Shown: piece after piece, positions 35,316 to 43,475 of the stretch
Numbering within the stretch: the first letter of the stretch is position 1
Layout: every line of letters begins with the position of its first letter
Source: Paenibacillus sp. FSL W8-0186
GTDB lineage: Bacteria > Bacillota > Bacilli > Paenibacillales > Paenibacillaceae
Length of the DNA: 64,000 nucleotides
Reading direction: 5' to 3'
Assembly: GCF_037969765.1 (NCBI RefSeq)
Contig: NZ_CP150207.1
Location: 1,226,001-1,290,000 of the forward strand
The notes under the pieces: model-generated
Seen by the model: only the letters and a program-made list of their open reading frames with translations
Told to the model about the DNA's origin: nothing
The model's database searches: none
Program-made: the position numbers and the translations under genes

Positions 35316-36542
35316 ATGGCATATCAGAACATCGATAGCGTCCGCGTCTGGGGCAAGCCGGACGAGGGAGCGGTAGCTCAAGCCAAAATGTGCGCGAAGA
35401 CGGGGAATGTCGTGCAGTCCCTGCTGATGGCGGATCATCATAAAGGCTATAGCCAGCCGATTGGCGGTGTTGTCGTATATGACGGACAAATTTCGCCCTC
35501 TGGCGTTGGATACGATATCGGCTGCGGAAATAAGGCAGTGCGCACGAATCTGTACGTACGGGATGTCCGGCAAGGACTAGGGAAGATCATGGATGAAATT
35601 GCGAAAAAAATATCGTTCGGGGTCGGCCGGATCAACAATGACAGAGTGGATCACGAATTGTTCGACGATCCGGATTGGGATGTATACCGGGCATTCGGCC
35701 AGCAGGAGCATGACAAGCTAAAAGCGTTAGCCCGCAACCAGCTCGGTACCGTAGGCAGCGGCAATCATTATGTCGATCTGTTCGAAGAGCCGGAAACGGG
35801 ACGGTTGTGGATTGGAAACCATTTCGGGAGCCGCGGCTTCGGCCATAAGACGGCCAGCGGATTTATGAATCTCGCTGCAGGCCGGCGGTTTACGGACAAG
35901 GCGCCGGGCGAATCGATGGACCAGCCGCCGCTACTGCTGGATTTAAACAGCGAGGTTGGCGACATGTACTACCGGGCGATGAAGCTTGCTGGACGTTATG
36001 CATATGCAGGCCGGGACTACGTGATGCGAGAGGTGCTGTCCATTCTCGGAGCCGAAGCGGACTTTGAAGTGCATAATCATCATAACTATGCTTGGAAAGA
36101 AACGCATAACGGAAAGGAAGTCGTTGTCGTCCGCAAGGGGGCAACGCCGTCGGCTCCGGGCCAGCTTGGCTTTATCGGCGGGAGCATGGGCGATATCTCC
36201 GTCATCGTCCGGGGGAAGGACACAGAAGAGAACATGGATGCTTATTACAGCACGGTACATGGAGCAGGACGCATTATGAGCCGGACTCAAGCGGCGGGCA
36301 AAATGAACTGGAAGACACGCACCCGCAGCGGCGGACAGATCACCCCGAAGCAGATGATGGAGGCCGTCCGGGAATTCGGGGTGGAACTGCGCGGCGCGGG
36401 TACGGACGAGAGTCCATTCGTCTACCGCAAGCTGCAGGAGGTTCTGGATGCGCACAGCGACACGCTTGAGGTGCTGAACGTGCTTAAGCCGATTGGCGTA
36501 TGCATGGCGGGAGCGGACGAATTCGACCCGTACAAAGATTAG
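35316..36542 (+). CDS. rtcB: RtcB-type RNA 3'-phosphate/5'-OH ligase
   Basis: The 408-residue protein has the length and motifs of RtcB. Metal-binding Cys70 lies in GVGYDIGCGN, then GTVGSGNHYVDLF, the HFGSRGFGH helix, the HNHHNYAW metal site, RKGATPS and the GMP-accepting His near residue 315 in STVHGAGR. RtcB seals 2',3'-cyclic phosphate or 3'-phosphate RNA ends to 5'-OH ends with GTP and Mn2+, as in tRNA splicing or repair of tRNAs cut by toxin nucleases. No archease gene is adjacent. AGAGGAGAGA precedes ATG 35316; the in-frame ATG at 35286 has no site. Partner of the RlaP gene upstream. Confidence 0.95.
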   Translation: MAYQNIDSVRVWGKPDEGAVAQAKMCAKTGNVVQSLLMADHHKGYSQPIGGVVVYDGQISPSGVGYDIGCGNKAVRTNLYVRDVRQGLGKIMDEIAKKISFGVGRINNDRVDHELFDDPDWDVYRAFGQQEHDKLKALARNQLGTVGSGNHYVDLFEEPETGRLWIGNHFGSRGFGHKTASGFMNLAAGRRFTDKAPGESMDQPPLLLDLNSEVGDMYYRAMKLAGRYAYAGRDYVMREVLSILGAEADFEVHNHHNYAWKETHNGKEVVVVRKGATPSAPGQLGFIGGSMGDISVIVRGKDTEENMDAYYSTVHGAGRIMSRTQAAGKMNWKTRTRSGGQITPKQMMEAVREFGVELRGAGTDESPFVYRKLQEVLDAHSDTLEVLNVLKPIGVCMAGADEFDPYKD

Positions 36543-36597
36543 CGAATGGGGTCTGCAATGATCTGAGATGGTTCGCGATACGATGATCGTTGCTGAG

Positions 36598-36623
36598 AAA
36601 GGAGGGGCTTTGCCCCTCCTTTT
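36598..36623 (+). terminator. Intrinsic terminator of the RlaP-RtcB operon
   Basis: AAAGGAGGGGC (36598-36608) pairs with GCCCCTCCTTT (36612-36622) around a three-base loop, followed by T. Because AAA precedes the stem, it can also stop the convergent acetyltransferase transcript. Confidence 0.9.
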
Positions 36624-36656
36624 GCGTGCCGCATTTATCGAATAGGCCAGACAGAC

Positions 36657-37241
36657 TTAAAACTCGACTCCGCGAATTTTGGAGAAGACCATTGTGCTGC
36701 TTAAAGTGCCATCCGTGGCAGAAGCATCGTTCCGCAGCACCCCTTCCAGGGTATAGCCCAGACGCTTTGCCACATTCGCGCTTTGCGTATTGCGTGCATC
36801 GCACCGAATCTCAACGCGGTTGGCCTGCAGCTCTTGAATCGCGTAATTCGTAATGGCATCTGCAGCTTCTGTAATGAAGCCTTGCTTGCTGAAAGAAGTA
36901 CGCACCCAATAACCGATCTCGAATTTGCGCGCTTCCCAGTTGATCCGGTGCAGGCCGCTGCAGCCGACGAGTTGGCCTGTTTCTTTGAGAACTAGAAGCA
37001 GCATCAAATCCGATCGTTCCATAAAGCTCAGGTGGGCGCGCCGGACGACGGTCTCCGAATCTTCGAGGCTGGGCACCTCTTGCGCCCAAGGCATCCATGG
37101 ACGCAACTGTTCGATGCTCTCCACAGTAGCTTCGTTTAACGCCGCCCCGTCTCCTGGTTTGGGAGCCCGGATCAACAATCGCTCACTTTCGAAACAATCA
37201 GGTATATCTAACAAAATTGGATTCGTTTTGTTCATGCTCAT
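36657..37241 (-). CDS. GNAT-family N-acetyltransferase (RimJ/RimL-like)
   Basis: The 194-residue protein is a GNAT acetyltransferase of the Acetyltransf_3 (RimJ/RimL/YdaF) type. It opens with ESERLLIRAPKPGDGAALNEA and has the central strand GCSGLHRINWEARKFEIGYWV and the acetyl-CoA-related segment GFITEAADAITNYA, then VEIRCDARNTQSANVAKRLGY and GVLRND. Substrates may be ribosomal-protein N termini, small amines or antibiotics; none can be chosen. GGGGAGG precedes ATG 37241, 18 codons downstream of the longest frame. The gene is a single unit converging on rtcB. Confidence 0.9.
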   Translation of the reverse strand: MSMNKTNPILLDIPDCFESERLLIRAPKPGDGAALNEATVESIEQLRPWMPWAQEVPSLEDSETVVRRAHLSFMERSDLMLLLVLKETGQLVGCSGLHRINWEARKFEIGYWVRTSFSKQGFITEAADAITNYAIQELQANRVEIRCDARNTQSANVAKRLGYTLEGVLRNDASATDGTLSSTMVFSKIRGVEF

Positions 37242-37482
37242 ATGCCTGCCTCCCCGAAAATATTTTTCCAGTAAACATAGCATAGGACGCGTCATCGGGG
37301 CAAGATGTGAGGAAGGAAAAGCAATTAAGAGGTGATTATCCCCATCAATTTAATCATTCAATTGATAATAAATGGGTTTATAGTAGTTAGTTTTTGCGGT
37401 AAGGTAGATGAAATAGATATACATGGATTTCATGTCGTTAGAAGAAGGGAAGTTGCCATTGATGGGCAGGAACCTTGGTTCT

Positions 37483-37552
37483 AGCTGCATAAAATCCATT
37501 TAATCCTCTAAAACCTTCGTTTAGAGGAAAATTAGATGCATGAATTCCATTA
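37483..37552. repeat. Hairpin flanked by two copies of a TAG[CA]TGCAT...CCATT unit
   Basis: Two imperfect direct units, starting TAGCTGCATAAAATCCATT (about 37482) and TAGATGCATGAATTCCATT (about 37533), flank a perfect hairpin TCCTCTAAA (37504-37512) / TTTAGAGGA (37520-37528). A close unit, TAGCTGCATGAATTGCATT, occurs in dispersed repeat copy B, so this is a probable partial or related element. Confidence 0.55.
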
Positions 37553-37617
37553 GTGTACAACACAGCTTAGTGTACGACATAGCTTGGTGTACGACACAGC
37601 CTAGTGTTTACAACAAC
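37550..37617. repeat. Four 17-bp tandem repeats upstream of the Tet(M)-like gene
   Basis: Units TTAGTGTACAACACAGC, TTAGTGTACGACATAGC, TTGGTGTACGACACAGC and CTAGTGTTTACAACAAC lie head to tail, 145 bp before the gene start. The common core is GTGTACRACA. They may be regulator sites or only slippage products. The rest of the 520-bp gap (37242-37761) holds the hairpin unit above and otherwise nothing recognised. Confidence 0.85.
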
Positions 37618-37683
37618 TCATATTACATACTTGCCTCACATTGATTTCAATAGTTCATCTTATATAGAATGTGTGGAATTAAA

Positions 37684-37711
37684 TCAACATATCTGCTGTG
37701 TTTGCTATAAT
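37684..37711 (+). promoter_or_regulatory. Candidate promoter of the Tet(M)-like GTPase gene
   Basis: TATAAT (37706-37711) has TCAACA (37684-37689) 16 bp upstream, a weak -35. It lies 51 bp before ATG 37762, giving a short leader. Confidence 0.4.
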
Positions 37712-37761
37712 CATAGTCATAGATACAAGAGTGAATCGAATGCCTGAAGAGAGGAACAGCA

Positions 37762-39717
37762 ATGAACAAGACGGTTGGAATATTAGCGCATGTCGACGCC
37801 GGGAAAACGACTTTCTCGGAGCAGCTTTTATATTATACAAAAAGTATTAAGCAGCGGGGCCGCGTCGATCACCAGGACGCCTTCTTGGACAGCCATCAGA
37901 TCGAGCGGCAGCGGGGAATTACGGTATTTTCGGACCAAGGGATGTTCAGTTACCGGGGCTCCCGTTATTTCCTCATCGATACACCGGGCCATGCCGACTT
38001 CTCTCCCGAAATGGAGCGGGGGATCCAGGCGATGGACTATGCGGTGATTATTGTTAGCGCCGTCGAAGGAATCGAAGGGCAGACGGAGATTGTCTGGGAG
38101 CTTCTGCGCAAGCACCGCGTACCTTGTTTCTTTTTTATTAATAAAATAGATCGGGTAGGAGCGGATGTCCAGCGGGTAGTACGTGATATTCAAAGCAATT
38201 TTGCTGTGGACGTATGCGACATTTCGGAAGCCTTGGAGGAGGACGGCGAAATGAGTGAGGTACTGGCGGAGTTTCTAGCCGAACGGGACGAGGCTCTCCT
38301 GGAGCGTTATATGGACGCCGGCTATGACAAGGAATCTTGGCTTGCCGCGATGCAGCGCCTGATCCGGGATAATGCCGTGTATCCTTATGCCTGCGGCTCG
38401 GCGCTGCAAGGGGCCGGGATTGAGAGCTTCCTGCAGAAGCTGGATCTGCTGACGGTAACCGACTATTCCAGCGGAGAGCCATTTGCAGGACGTGTTTACC
38501 GGATTCGCCATGACGAGCAGGGGACGAGAATTACGTTTATTAAAGCGCTTAGCGGGACGCTGCAAGTCAGGGAGACTGTCAATTATGGGGATGAGGAGAA
38601 CCCGGTGAGCGAAAAAATAACCCAGATCCGCGTGTACAATGGCCGGGAATTTCATGCGGTGGAACGGGTAGAGGCGGGAGAGCTGTTTGCTGTTACCGGT
38701 CTGTCTATGGCTGCTGTGGGTGACGGTTTAGGAACTTTACGGGAAAAATCCGTCTACGACATGGTGCCGACCTTGAAGTCGAAGGTGATCCTTGAACCCG
38801 CCGTGAATAAGAAGGAGGTTTTGCAATATTTCAAAATTTTGAATGCGGAGGATCCTTCCTTGAATGTGCTTTGGGAGGAGAGTCTGCAGGAAATTCATAT
38901 TCACGTCATGGGAAGAATTCAGCTTGAAGTGCTCGAGCAGTTGGTCAAAGAGCGGTTCAACATCAACGTCTCCTTCGATAAGCCGGAAATTTTGTATAAG
39001 GAAACGATCGAGACGGAGACAGTTGGTTATGGTCATTTTGAACCGTTAAAGCATTATGCCGAGGTTCATCTGCGCATACAGCCGGGCGAGCGAAACAGCG
39101 GAATCCGCTTCGAGAATGCCTGCCATGCCGATGATTTGTCGGTCGGCAACCAGAACCTCGTTCGGCATCACTTGTATGAACGGGATCATCATGGCTTATT
39201 GACCGGCTCGCCGCTGACGGATGTGATTGTAACATTGCTCACAGGAAGAGCCCACAATAAACACACGTCCGGCGGCGATTTCAGGGAGGCGACCTGCCGC
39301 GCGTTAAGACAAGGGCTGGAGAAGGCGAGAAACGTGCTGCTGGAGCCGTATTACCAATTCAAAATCAAAGTGGAGCTGGAGCAGCTCGGCCGCGTTATCT
39401 CGGATATCCAGCAGGCACACGGCAATTATGATGCGCCCGATACAGAAGGAGACAAGGCCATTTTAACGGGAACCGTACCGGTTGCTACCTTCATGGATTA
39501 CGGCAGTGAGCTGGCTTCCTTTACGCAAGGAAAGGGAACGCTAAGCCTCGCATTTGCGGGCTATAACCGATCCCATAATGAGGAGGAGGTCATTGCGAAG
39601 ATCGGCTACAATAAGGATGCAGACCCGGAATATACTTCTTCGTCGATATTTTGCGCCAAAGGCCAGGGGTACACTGTGCCGTGGGATGAGGCGGAGAGTA
39701 AAATGCACTGTTTGTAG
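37762..39717 (+). CDS. Tet(M)-like translational GTPase (ribosomal-protection superfamily)
   Basis: The 651-residue protein is an EF-G-like GTPase of the Tet(M)/Tet(O)/Tet(W) branch. The G domain shows GILAHVDAGKTTFSEQLLY (G1), the G2 region RQRGIT, DTPGHADF (G3) and FINKIDRVG (G4). It continues through domain II, III (IHVMGRIQLEVLEQLVKERF), IV (VGYGHFEPLKHYAEVHLRI) and V. Length and domain order equal Tet(M). It diverges from the mobile resistance proteins, so it may be an intrinsic chromosomal factor acting on antibiotic-stalled ribosomes; resistance is not shown by sequence. GAGAGGAAC precedes ATG 37762. It is followed by a MATE exporter after 139 bp, which could form a drug-response pair. 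Confidence 0.88.
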   Translation: MNKTVGILAHVDAGKTTFSEQLLYYTKSIKQRGRVDHQDAFLDSHQIERQRGITVFSDQGMFSYRGSRYFLIDTPGHADFSPEMERGIQAMDYAVIIVSAVEGIEGQTEIVWELLRKHRVPCFFFINKIDRVGADVQRVVRDIQSNFAVDVCDISEALEEDGEMSEVLAEFLAERDEALLERYMDAGYDKESWLAAMQRLIRDNAVYPYACGSALQGAGIESFLQKLDLLTVTDYSSGEPFAGRVYRIRHDEQGTRITFIKALSGTLQVRETVNYGDEENPVSEKITQIRVYNGREFHAVERVEAGELFAVTGLSMAAVGDGLGTLREKSVYDMVPTLKSKVILEPAVNKKEVLQYFKILNAEDPSLNVLWEESLQEIHIHVMGRIQLEVLEQLVKERFNINVSFDKPEILYKETIETETVGYGHFEPLKHYAEVHLRIQPGERNSGIRFENACHADDLSVGNQNLVRHHLYERDHHGLLTGSPLTDVIVTLLTGRAHNKHTSGGDFREATCRALRQGLEKARNVLLEPYYQFKIKVELEQLGRVISDIQQAHGNYDAPDTEGDKAILTGTVPVATFMDYGSELASFTQGKGTLSLAFAGYNRSHNEEEVIAKIGYNKDADPEYTSSSIFCAKGQGYTVPWDEAESKMHCL

Positions 39718-39856
39718 TGTTGTGTTCTCTTCAAACGTTTGGAAATTCCTATTCTGCCGATGATCTTTCAATCCCTTCTCCTAGAAGAGTGCTATAATAG
39801 TGTGAAGCAGCGCTAATTTTCGATAGAGGAAGCTGCACAATCCAGCCAAAGAAGTG

Positions 39857-41260
39857 ATGACACAGGTGAATCGTATAAGGCCGAGAATACAACATGGCGC
39901 TGTTTCCATGTTGAATCGTTTTTTTACCGGAACATCAATGGATTATAAGCAAATCATCGCGATAATTATTCCTATTTTTGTTGATCAGGGCTTTATAGTT
40001 TTGATGAGCCTGCTGAATACAGCTATGATCAGCTCGTCTGGAGTAGCTGCCGTCAGTGCGGTAAGTATGGTGGACTCGCTCAACATCTTCTTGATCAATG
40101 TGTTCGTAGCTGTAGCCACTGGAGGTACGGTCATCGTCGCGCAGTATAAAGGCAGCGGGAACCAGCAAATGGTGTCCAAAGCGGCTACGCAGGCCTTGTC
40201 CGCCGTGGCGGTCATCTCTGTGCTGCTCAGTGTCCTGATTATTGCCTTTCATACGCCAACGCTGAATCTGCTGTTTGGCAAGGCGGATGCCGACGTCTTC
40301 CAGAACGCCAGATTGTATCTTATCGGCAGCTGTATATCCTATCCGTTCATCGCGATATTCCAGGCGGTTAACGGCGTGCTCAGAGGCGTGGCGGAGACGA
40401 AAGCCAGCTTGAGCCTGTCTTTGATCATGAATATCACTTTCCTTTGCTTAAACGTGCTATTGATTACGATTCTGGATTTAGGCGTGATCGGCCTTATTAT
40501 ATCTTTACTGCTCGCCCGGATTCTGGGCATGATCAGTTCGTTGGTTTACTTGTTAAAATATAATCAGACCCTGCGTGTGCAATTGAAAAATACGCTGAAG
40601 CTGGACTTCTCGATTCAGAAGAAGATCATGTTCATCGGTCTTCCATTTGCGGCCGAGCAGATGTTCTTTAATGGCGGCAAGCTGTTGACGCAGACTTTTA
40701 TCGTACAGCTGGGGACCCTGGCGATGACGGCAAATGCCATTAGCGGGTCGATATCGCTCGTCTTTCAAATCGGCGGCAGCGCGCTGAGCATCGCAATCGT
40801 TACCGTTGTCGGCCAATGCATCGGCCAGCGGAATATCGAGGATGCGCGAAAATTCATTAAATCGTTCCTGGGATTATCTACGGTGCTGTTCGTATTAGCT
40901 TCGCTCATATTGCTGCCGTTATTCCCGCTCATAGTGCAGATGTTCTCACCGCCAGCGGAAATCATCCCAACGATTTTCGGGTTGATTCTGTTGATCGCTG
41001 TCGCGCAGCCGTTTTTATGGTCGCTAAGCTTCGTTCTGCCGGCCGCCTTGCGTGCTGCAGGAGATTCCAATTTTACCTCGGTCTCGTCTCTGCTATCCAT
41101 GTGGCTGTTCCGCGTCATCCTAGGTTATATTCTTGGCATTACGCTCGGTTTCGGCATTATGGGCGTATGGGTGGCGATGGTGGCCGAATGGGGAATTCGC
41201 GGATTCGTCTTTGCTTGGCGGTTCAGGGGAGAGAAGTGGTATGCGCACAAATTGATTTAA
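39857..41260 (+). CDS. MATE-family multidrug/toxin exporter (first)
   Basis: The protein of about 467 residues has twelve predicted membrane segments and the duplicated MatE fold (PF01554). It includes FVDQGFIVLMSLLNTAMIS, TGGTVIVAQYKGSGN and the second-half mirror SLVFQIGGSALSIAIVTVVGQCIGQRN. Substrates are cations, drugs or signalling molecules exported against Na+ or H+. GTG 39854 is directly before ATG 39857 and GTG 39866 also fits, since the ribosome binding site is weak (AAAGAAGTG). TATAAT at 39793-39798 may be its -10 box. It ends in a strong terminator. Confidence 0.88.
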   Translation: MTQVNRIRPRIQHGAVSMLNRFFTGTSMDYKQIIAIIIPIFVDQGFIVLMSLLNTAMISSSGVAAVSAVSMVDSLNIFLINVFVAVATGGTVIVAQYKGSGNQQMVSKAATQALSAVAVISVLLSVLIIAFHTPTLNLLFGKADADVFQNARLYLIGSCISYPFIAIFQAVNGVLRGVAETKASLSLSLIMNITFLCLNVLLITILDLGVIGLIISLLLARILGMISSLVYLLKYNQTLRVQLKNTLKLDFSIQKKIMFIGLPFAAEQMFFNGGKLLTQTFIVQLGTLAMTANAISGSISLVFQIGGSALSIAIVTVVGQCIGQRNIEDARKFIKSFLGLSTVLFVLASLILLPLFPLIVQMFSPPAEIIPTIFGLILLIAVAQPFLWSLSFVLPAALRAAGDSNFTSVSSLLSMWLFRVILGYILGITLGFGIMGVWVAMVAEWGIRGFVFAWRFRGEKWYAHKLI

Positions 41261-41331
41261 TGCAGCACAACAATGCTTCAATGTAAGAAATTGATAGTAA
41301 ATGTAATTATATGATTGGTAATGTTTGGTTG

Positions 41332-41364
41332 AAAAAGGCATCAGGAAATCCTGATGCCTTTTTT
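41332..41364 (+). terminator. Intrinsic terminator of the first MATE gene
   Basis: AAAAAGGCATCAGGA (41332-41346) pairs perfectly with TCCTGATGCCTTTTT (41349-41363), with a two-base loop; the flanking A and T runs make it bidirectional. Confidence 0.93.
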
Positions 41365-41483
41365 GTTGTGGGGAAGGTTAGAAAAAAGATCAAGTAATAT
41401 GCACGAATTCAAAGTTTTTACTGTGATCCCCAACCTCTATATGTTCGATTATTTATTTTTATGTTCTAATAATAAAAAGCATA

Positions 41484-41511
41484 TTGACATGATTCGAAAT
41501 AGAAGTATAAT
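41484..41511 (+). promoter_or_regulatory. Near-consensus promoter of the ABC-PfkB-BtpA operon
   Basis: TTGACA (41484-41489) and TATAAT (41506-41511) are both exact, with 16-bp spacing. The first gene starts at 41711, leaving a leader of about 190 bases. A loose cre-like word (41524-41539, ATGAATACGCTTTCCA) lies in the initially transcribed region, and a GTTAA/TTAAC hairpin with A-rich AACAAAAATGAAC follows near 41655-41680. Nothing else recognised in the 450-bp gap. Confidence 0.7.
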
Positions 41512-41710
41512 CAAAACATACAAATGAATACGCTTTCCAAAGTTGAATACGAAAAAACACACAGAAATTCTGACGGAATTTGAACATTATGTGAACTCGT
41601 GCTGAGAAATATACTGTTTTCGGGTGGTTGTTACGGTATGATGTTAATCTAAAAGTTAACATATAGAACAAAAATGAACTTAAACGACTAAAAGGAGGAT
41701 ATGACAGCTC

Positions 41711-42604
41711 GTGAAAACCCCGAATCCGCTGCATCATTTTGTGGACAATGAGAAGTTCATCAAAAGATTAATGTTGATGCCGGCAGTGCTCGTGCTTATC
41801 GGGATCATGATCCCGTTCCTGATTGGCGTGGCGACCTCACTCACAGACAAGAAGCTTTATACGGGAAACTTTAATTTTATTTTCCTGAGCAATTATATTA
41901 ACAACTTTAAAGATCCTGTTTTCCTAACGAGCCTTGGCAACACGCTCGCCTACGTCATTATGGCGATACTCATGCAGCTCCCTTTAGCAATACTAGCTGC
42001 TCTGCTGTTGGATATCCCCTCTAGAATTAGAGGGTTCATGCGTTCGGTGCTGGTGTTTCCTCTATTGATCCCGCCGATTGTATCAAGCTTGATGTGGAAG
42101 ACGATGATGCAGCCCAACTCCGGGGTTCTGAATTACCTGCTGTCGAAGTTAGGCATAGGTCCGTTTCCCTGGCTGACTAGCGTGGACACCGCCTTGTTCT
42201 CGCTTGTCGTGATCGATACCTGGGTATACCTGCCGTTTATAACAATCATCCTGTTGTCCGGCCTGCAGTCTCTTCCGCAGGACATTCTCGAAGCGGCCCA
42301 GGTCGACGGGGCCAGCCCGATTCGTACTTTCTTCGCCATCAAGCTCCGATGGCTGAAATCCAGCATTCTTCTCGTTTTGCTCTTCCGTGTTTGCGATTCC
42401 CTAAAAGCGTTTGAATTGATTTATTCCACGACCCGCGGCGGTCCGCTAAATGCCAGCCGGACGCTGAATATTATGGCCTATGAAGAGGCATTCCGCTGGT
42501 CCAGCATAGGCAAAGCCATGAGCATATTATTTACACTTTGGATTCTCGCTTACATCGCCAGTACGTTCTTGATGCGTGAATGGAATAAGAGCGGAATCGA
42601 ATAG
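41711..42604 (+). CDS. Carbohydrate ABC permease, MalF-like
   Basis: The 297-residue protein has six membrane segments and the BPD_transp_1 (CUT1) signature, with the EAA loop visible as EAAQVDGASPIRTFFAIKLRWLK, the ATPase docking site. The start is GTG 41711, twelve bases after AAAGGAGG; an ATG at 41701 lies in another frame and is too close. It pairs with the next permease gene ten bases downstream. No ATPase gene occurs in this operon, so a shared MsmX-type ATPase encoded elsewhere is expected. Confidence 0.93.
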   Translation: MKTPNPLHHFVDNEKFIKRLMLMPAVLVLIGIMIPFLIGVATSLTDKKLYTGNFNFIFLSNYINNFKDPVFLTSLGNTLAYVIMAILMQLPLAILAALLLDIPSRIRGFMRSVLVFPLLIPPIVSSLMWKTMMQPNSGVLNYLLSKLGIGPFPWLTSVDTALFSLVVIDTWVYLPFITIILLSGLQSLPQDILEAAQVDGASPIRTFFAIKLRWLKSSILLVLLFRVCDSLKAFELIYSTTRGGPLNASRTLNIMAYEEAFRWSSIGKAMSILFTLWILAYIASTFLMREWNKSGIE

Positions 42605-42614
42605 GAGGCGCGCT

Positions 42615-43475
42615 GTGAACAATACCCCCAATAAATTACTCAAGACGGCTTTGCGTTATGCTGCGTACTTGGCTTTGCTATTCGTCATCTTGTTCCCGCT
42701 CTACTGGATATTAACGATGTCTCTCAAGAACTTTAAGGACATTATAGCCTATCCGCCGAGATTTTTATTTACTCCGACCTTTGACAATTATAAGCAAATC
42801 CTGTTTAACGGCGGCAGTTTTAGCGATCTGCAGGGTATCCCTGAATTTCTTCGCTACGTGATCAACTCCAGCATTACAACGTTCAGCGCAGTCGCGCTGG
42901 GCCTAGTGCTTGGCCTGCCGGCGGCCTACGTGCTGGGCCGGGAGAACTCGAAGGCCAATGACCGGATCGCTGGAAATTTCATGAGCTATCGCTTCGCGCC
43001 GGAGCTTGTAGTTATTTTACCCCTTTACTCGATTTACAAGAAAATTGGCTTCTACGATACGTTTCCTGGAATGATTCTCGTGCATCAGCTTATAACGCTG
43101 CCGCTTATCATCTGGATCATGCGGGGCTTTTTCCGGGAGGTGCCAAAGGAAATGGAGGAGGCCGCTAGCATGGATGGCGCCAATCATTGGGTGATCTTCT
43201 TCCGTATCATGCTGCCGATTGTGAAATCCGGAATTGGAAGCGCTATGATTATCTCCTTTGTCTTCAGTTGGAACAACCTGCTATTTGGCCTGGTCATGTC
43301 CGGGGGCGCTACGATGCCGGTCACGATGGGGATTTTGCAGGCGATGACCTTCGACCAGATTAAATGGGGGGAAATGGCAGCCTCGGCGGTAATCTCCTCT
43401 ATACCGGGCATCATCATCGCAATATTTGCACAACGATTCCTTGTAAAAGGATTGACGATGGGGGCGGTCAAATGA
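42615..43475 (+). CDS. Carbohydrate ABC permease, MalG-like
   Basis: The 286-residue protein has six membrane segments. Typical CUT1 inner-permease features are FPLYWILTMSLKNFKDIIAYPP near the start and the EAA loop EAASMDGANHWVIFFRIMLPIVK. Frame extends to an ATG at 42576 inside the previous gene, but GGAGG stands seven bases before GTG 42615, the better start. Its stop overlaps the start of the kinase gene by four bases (ATGA), so the two are coupled. Confidence 0.93.
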   Translation: MNNTPNKLLKTALRYAAYLALLFVILFPLYWILTMSLKNFKDIIAYPPRFLFTPTFDNYKQILFNGGSFSDLQGIPEFLRYVINSSITTFSAVALGLVLGLPAAYVLGRENSKANDRIAGNFMSYRFAPELVVILPLYSIYKKIGFYDTFPGMILVHQLITLPLIIWIMRGFFREVPKEMEEAASMDGANHWVIFFRIMLPIVKSGIGSAMIISFVFSWNNLLFGLVMSGGATMPVTMGILQAMTFDQIKWGEMAASAVISSIPGIIIAIFAQRFLVKGLTMGAVK

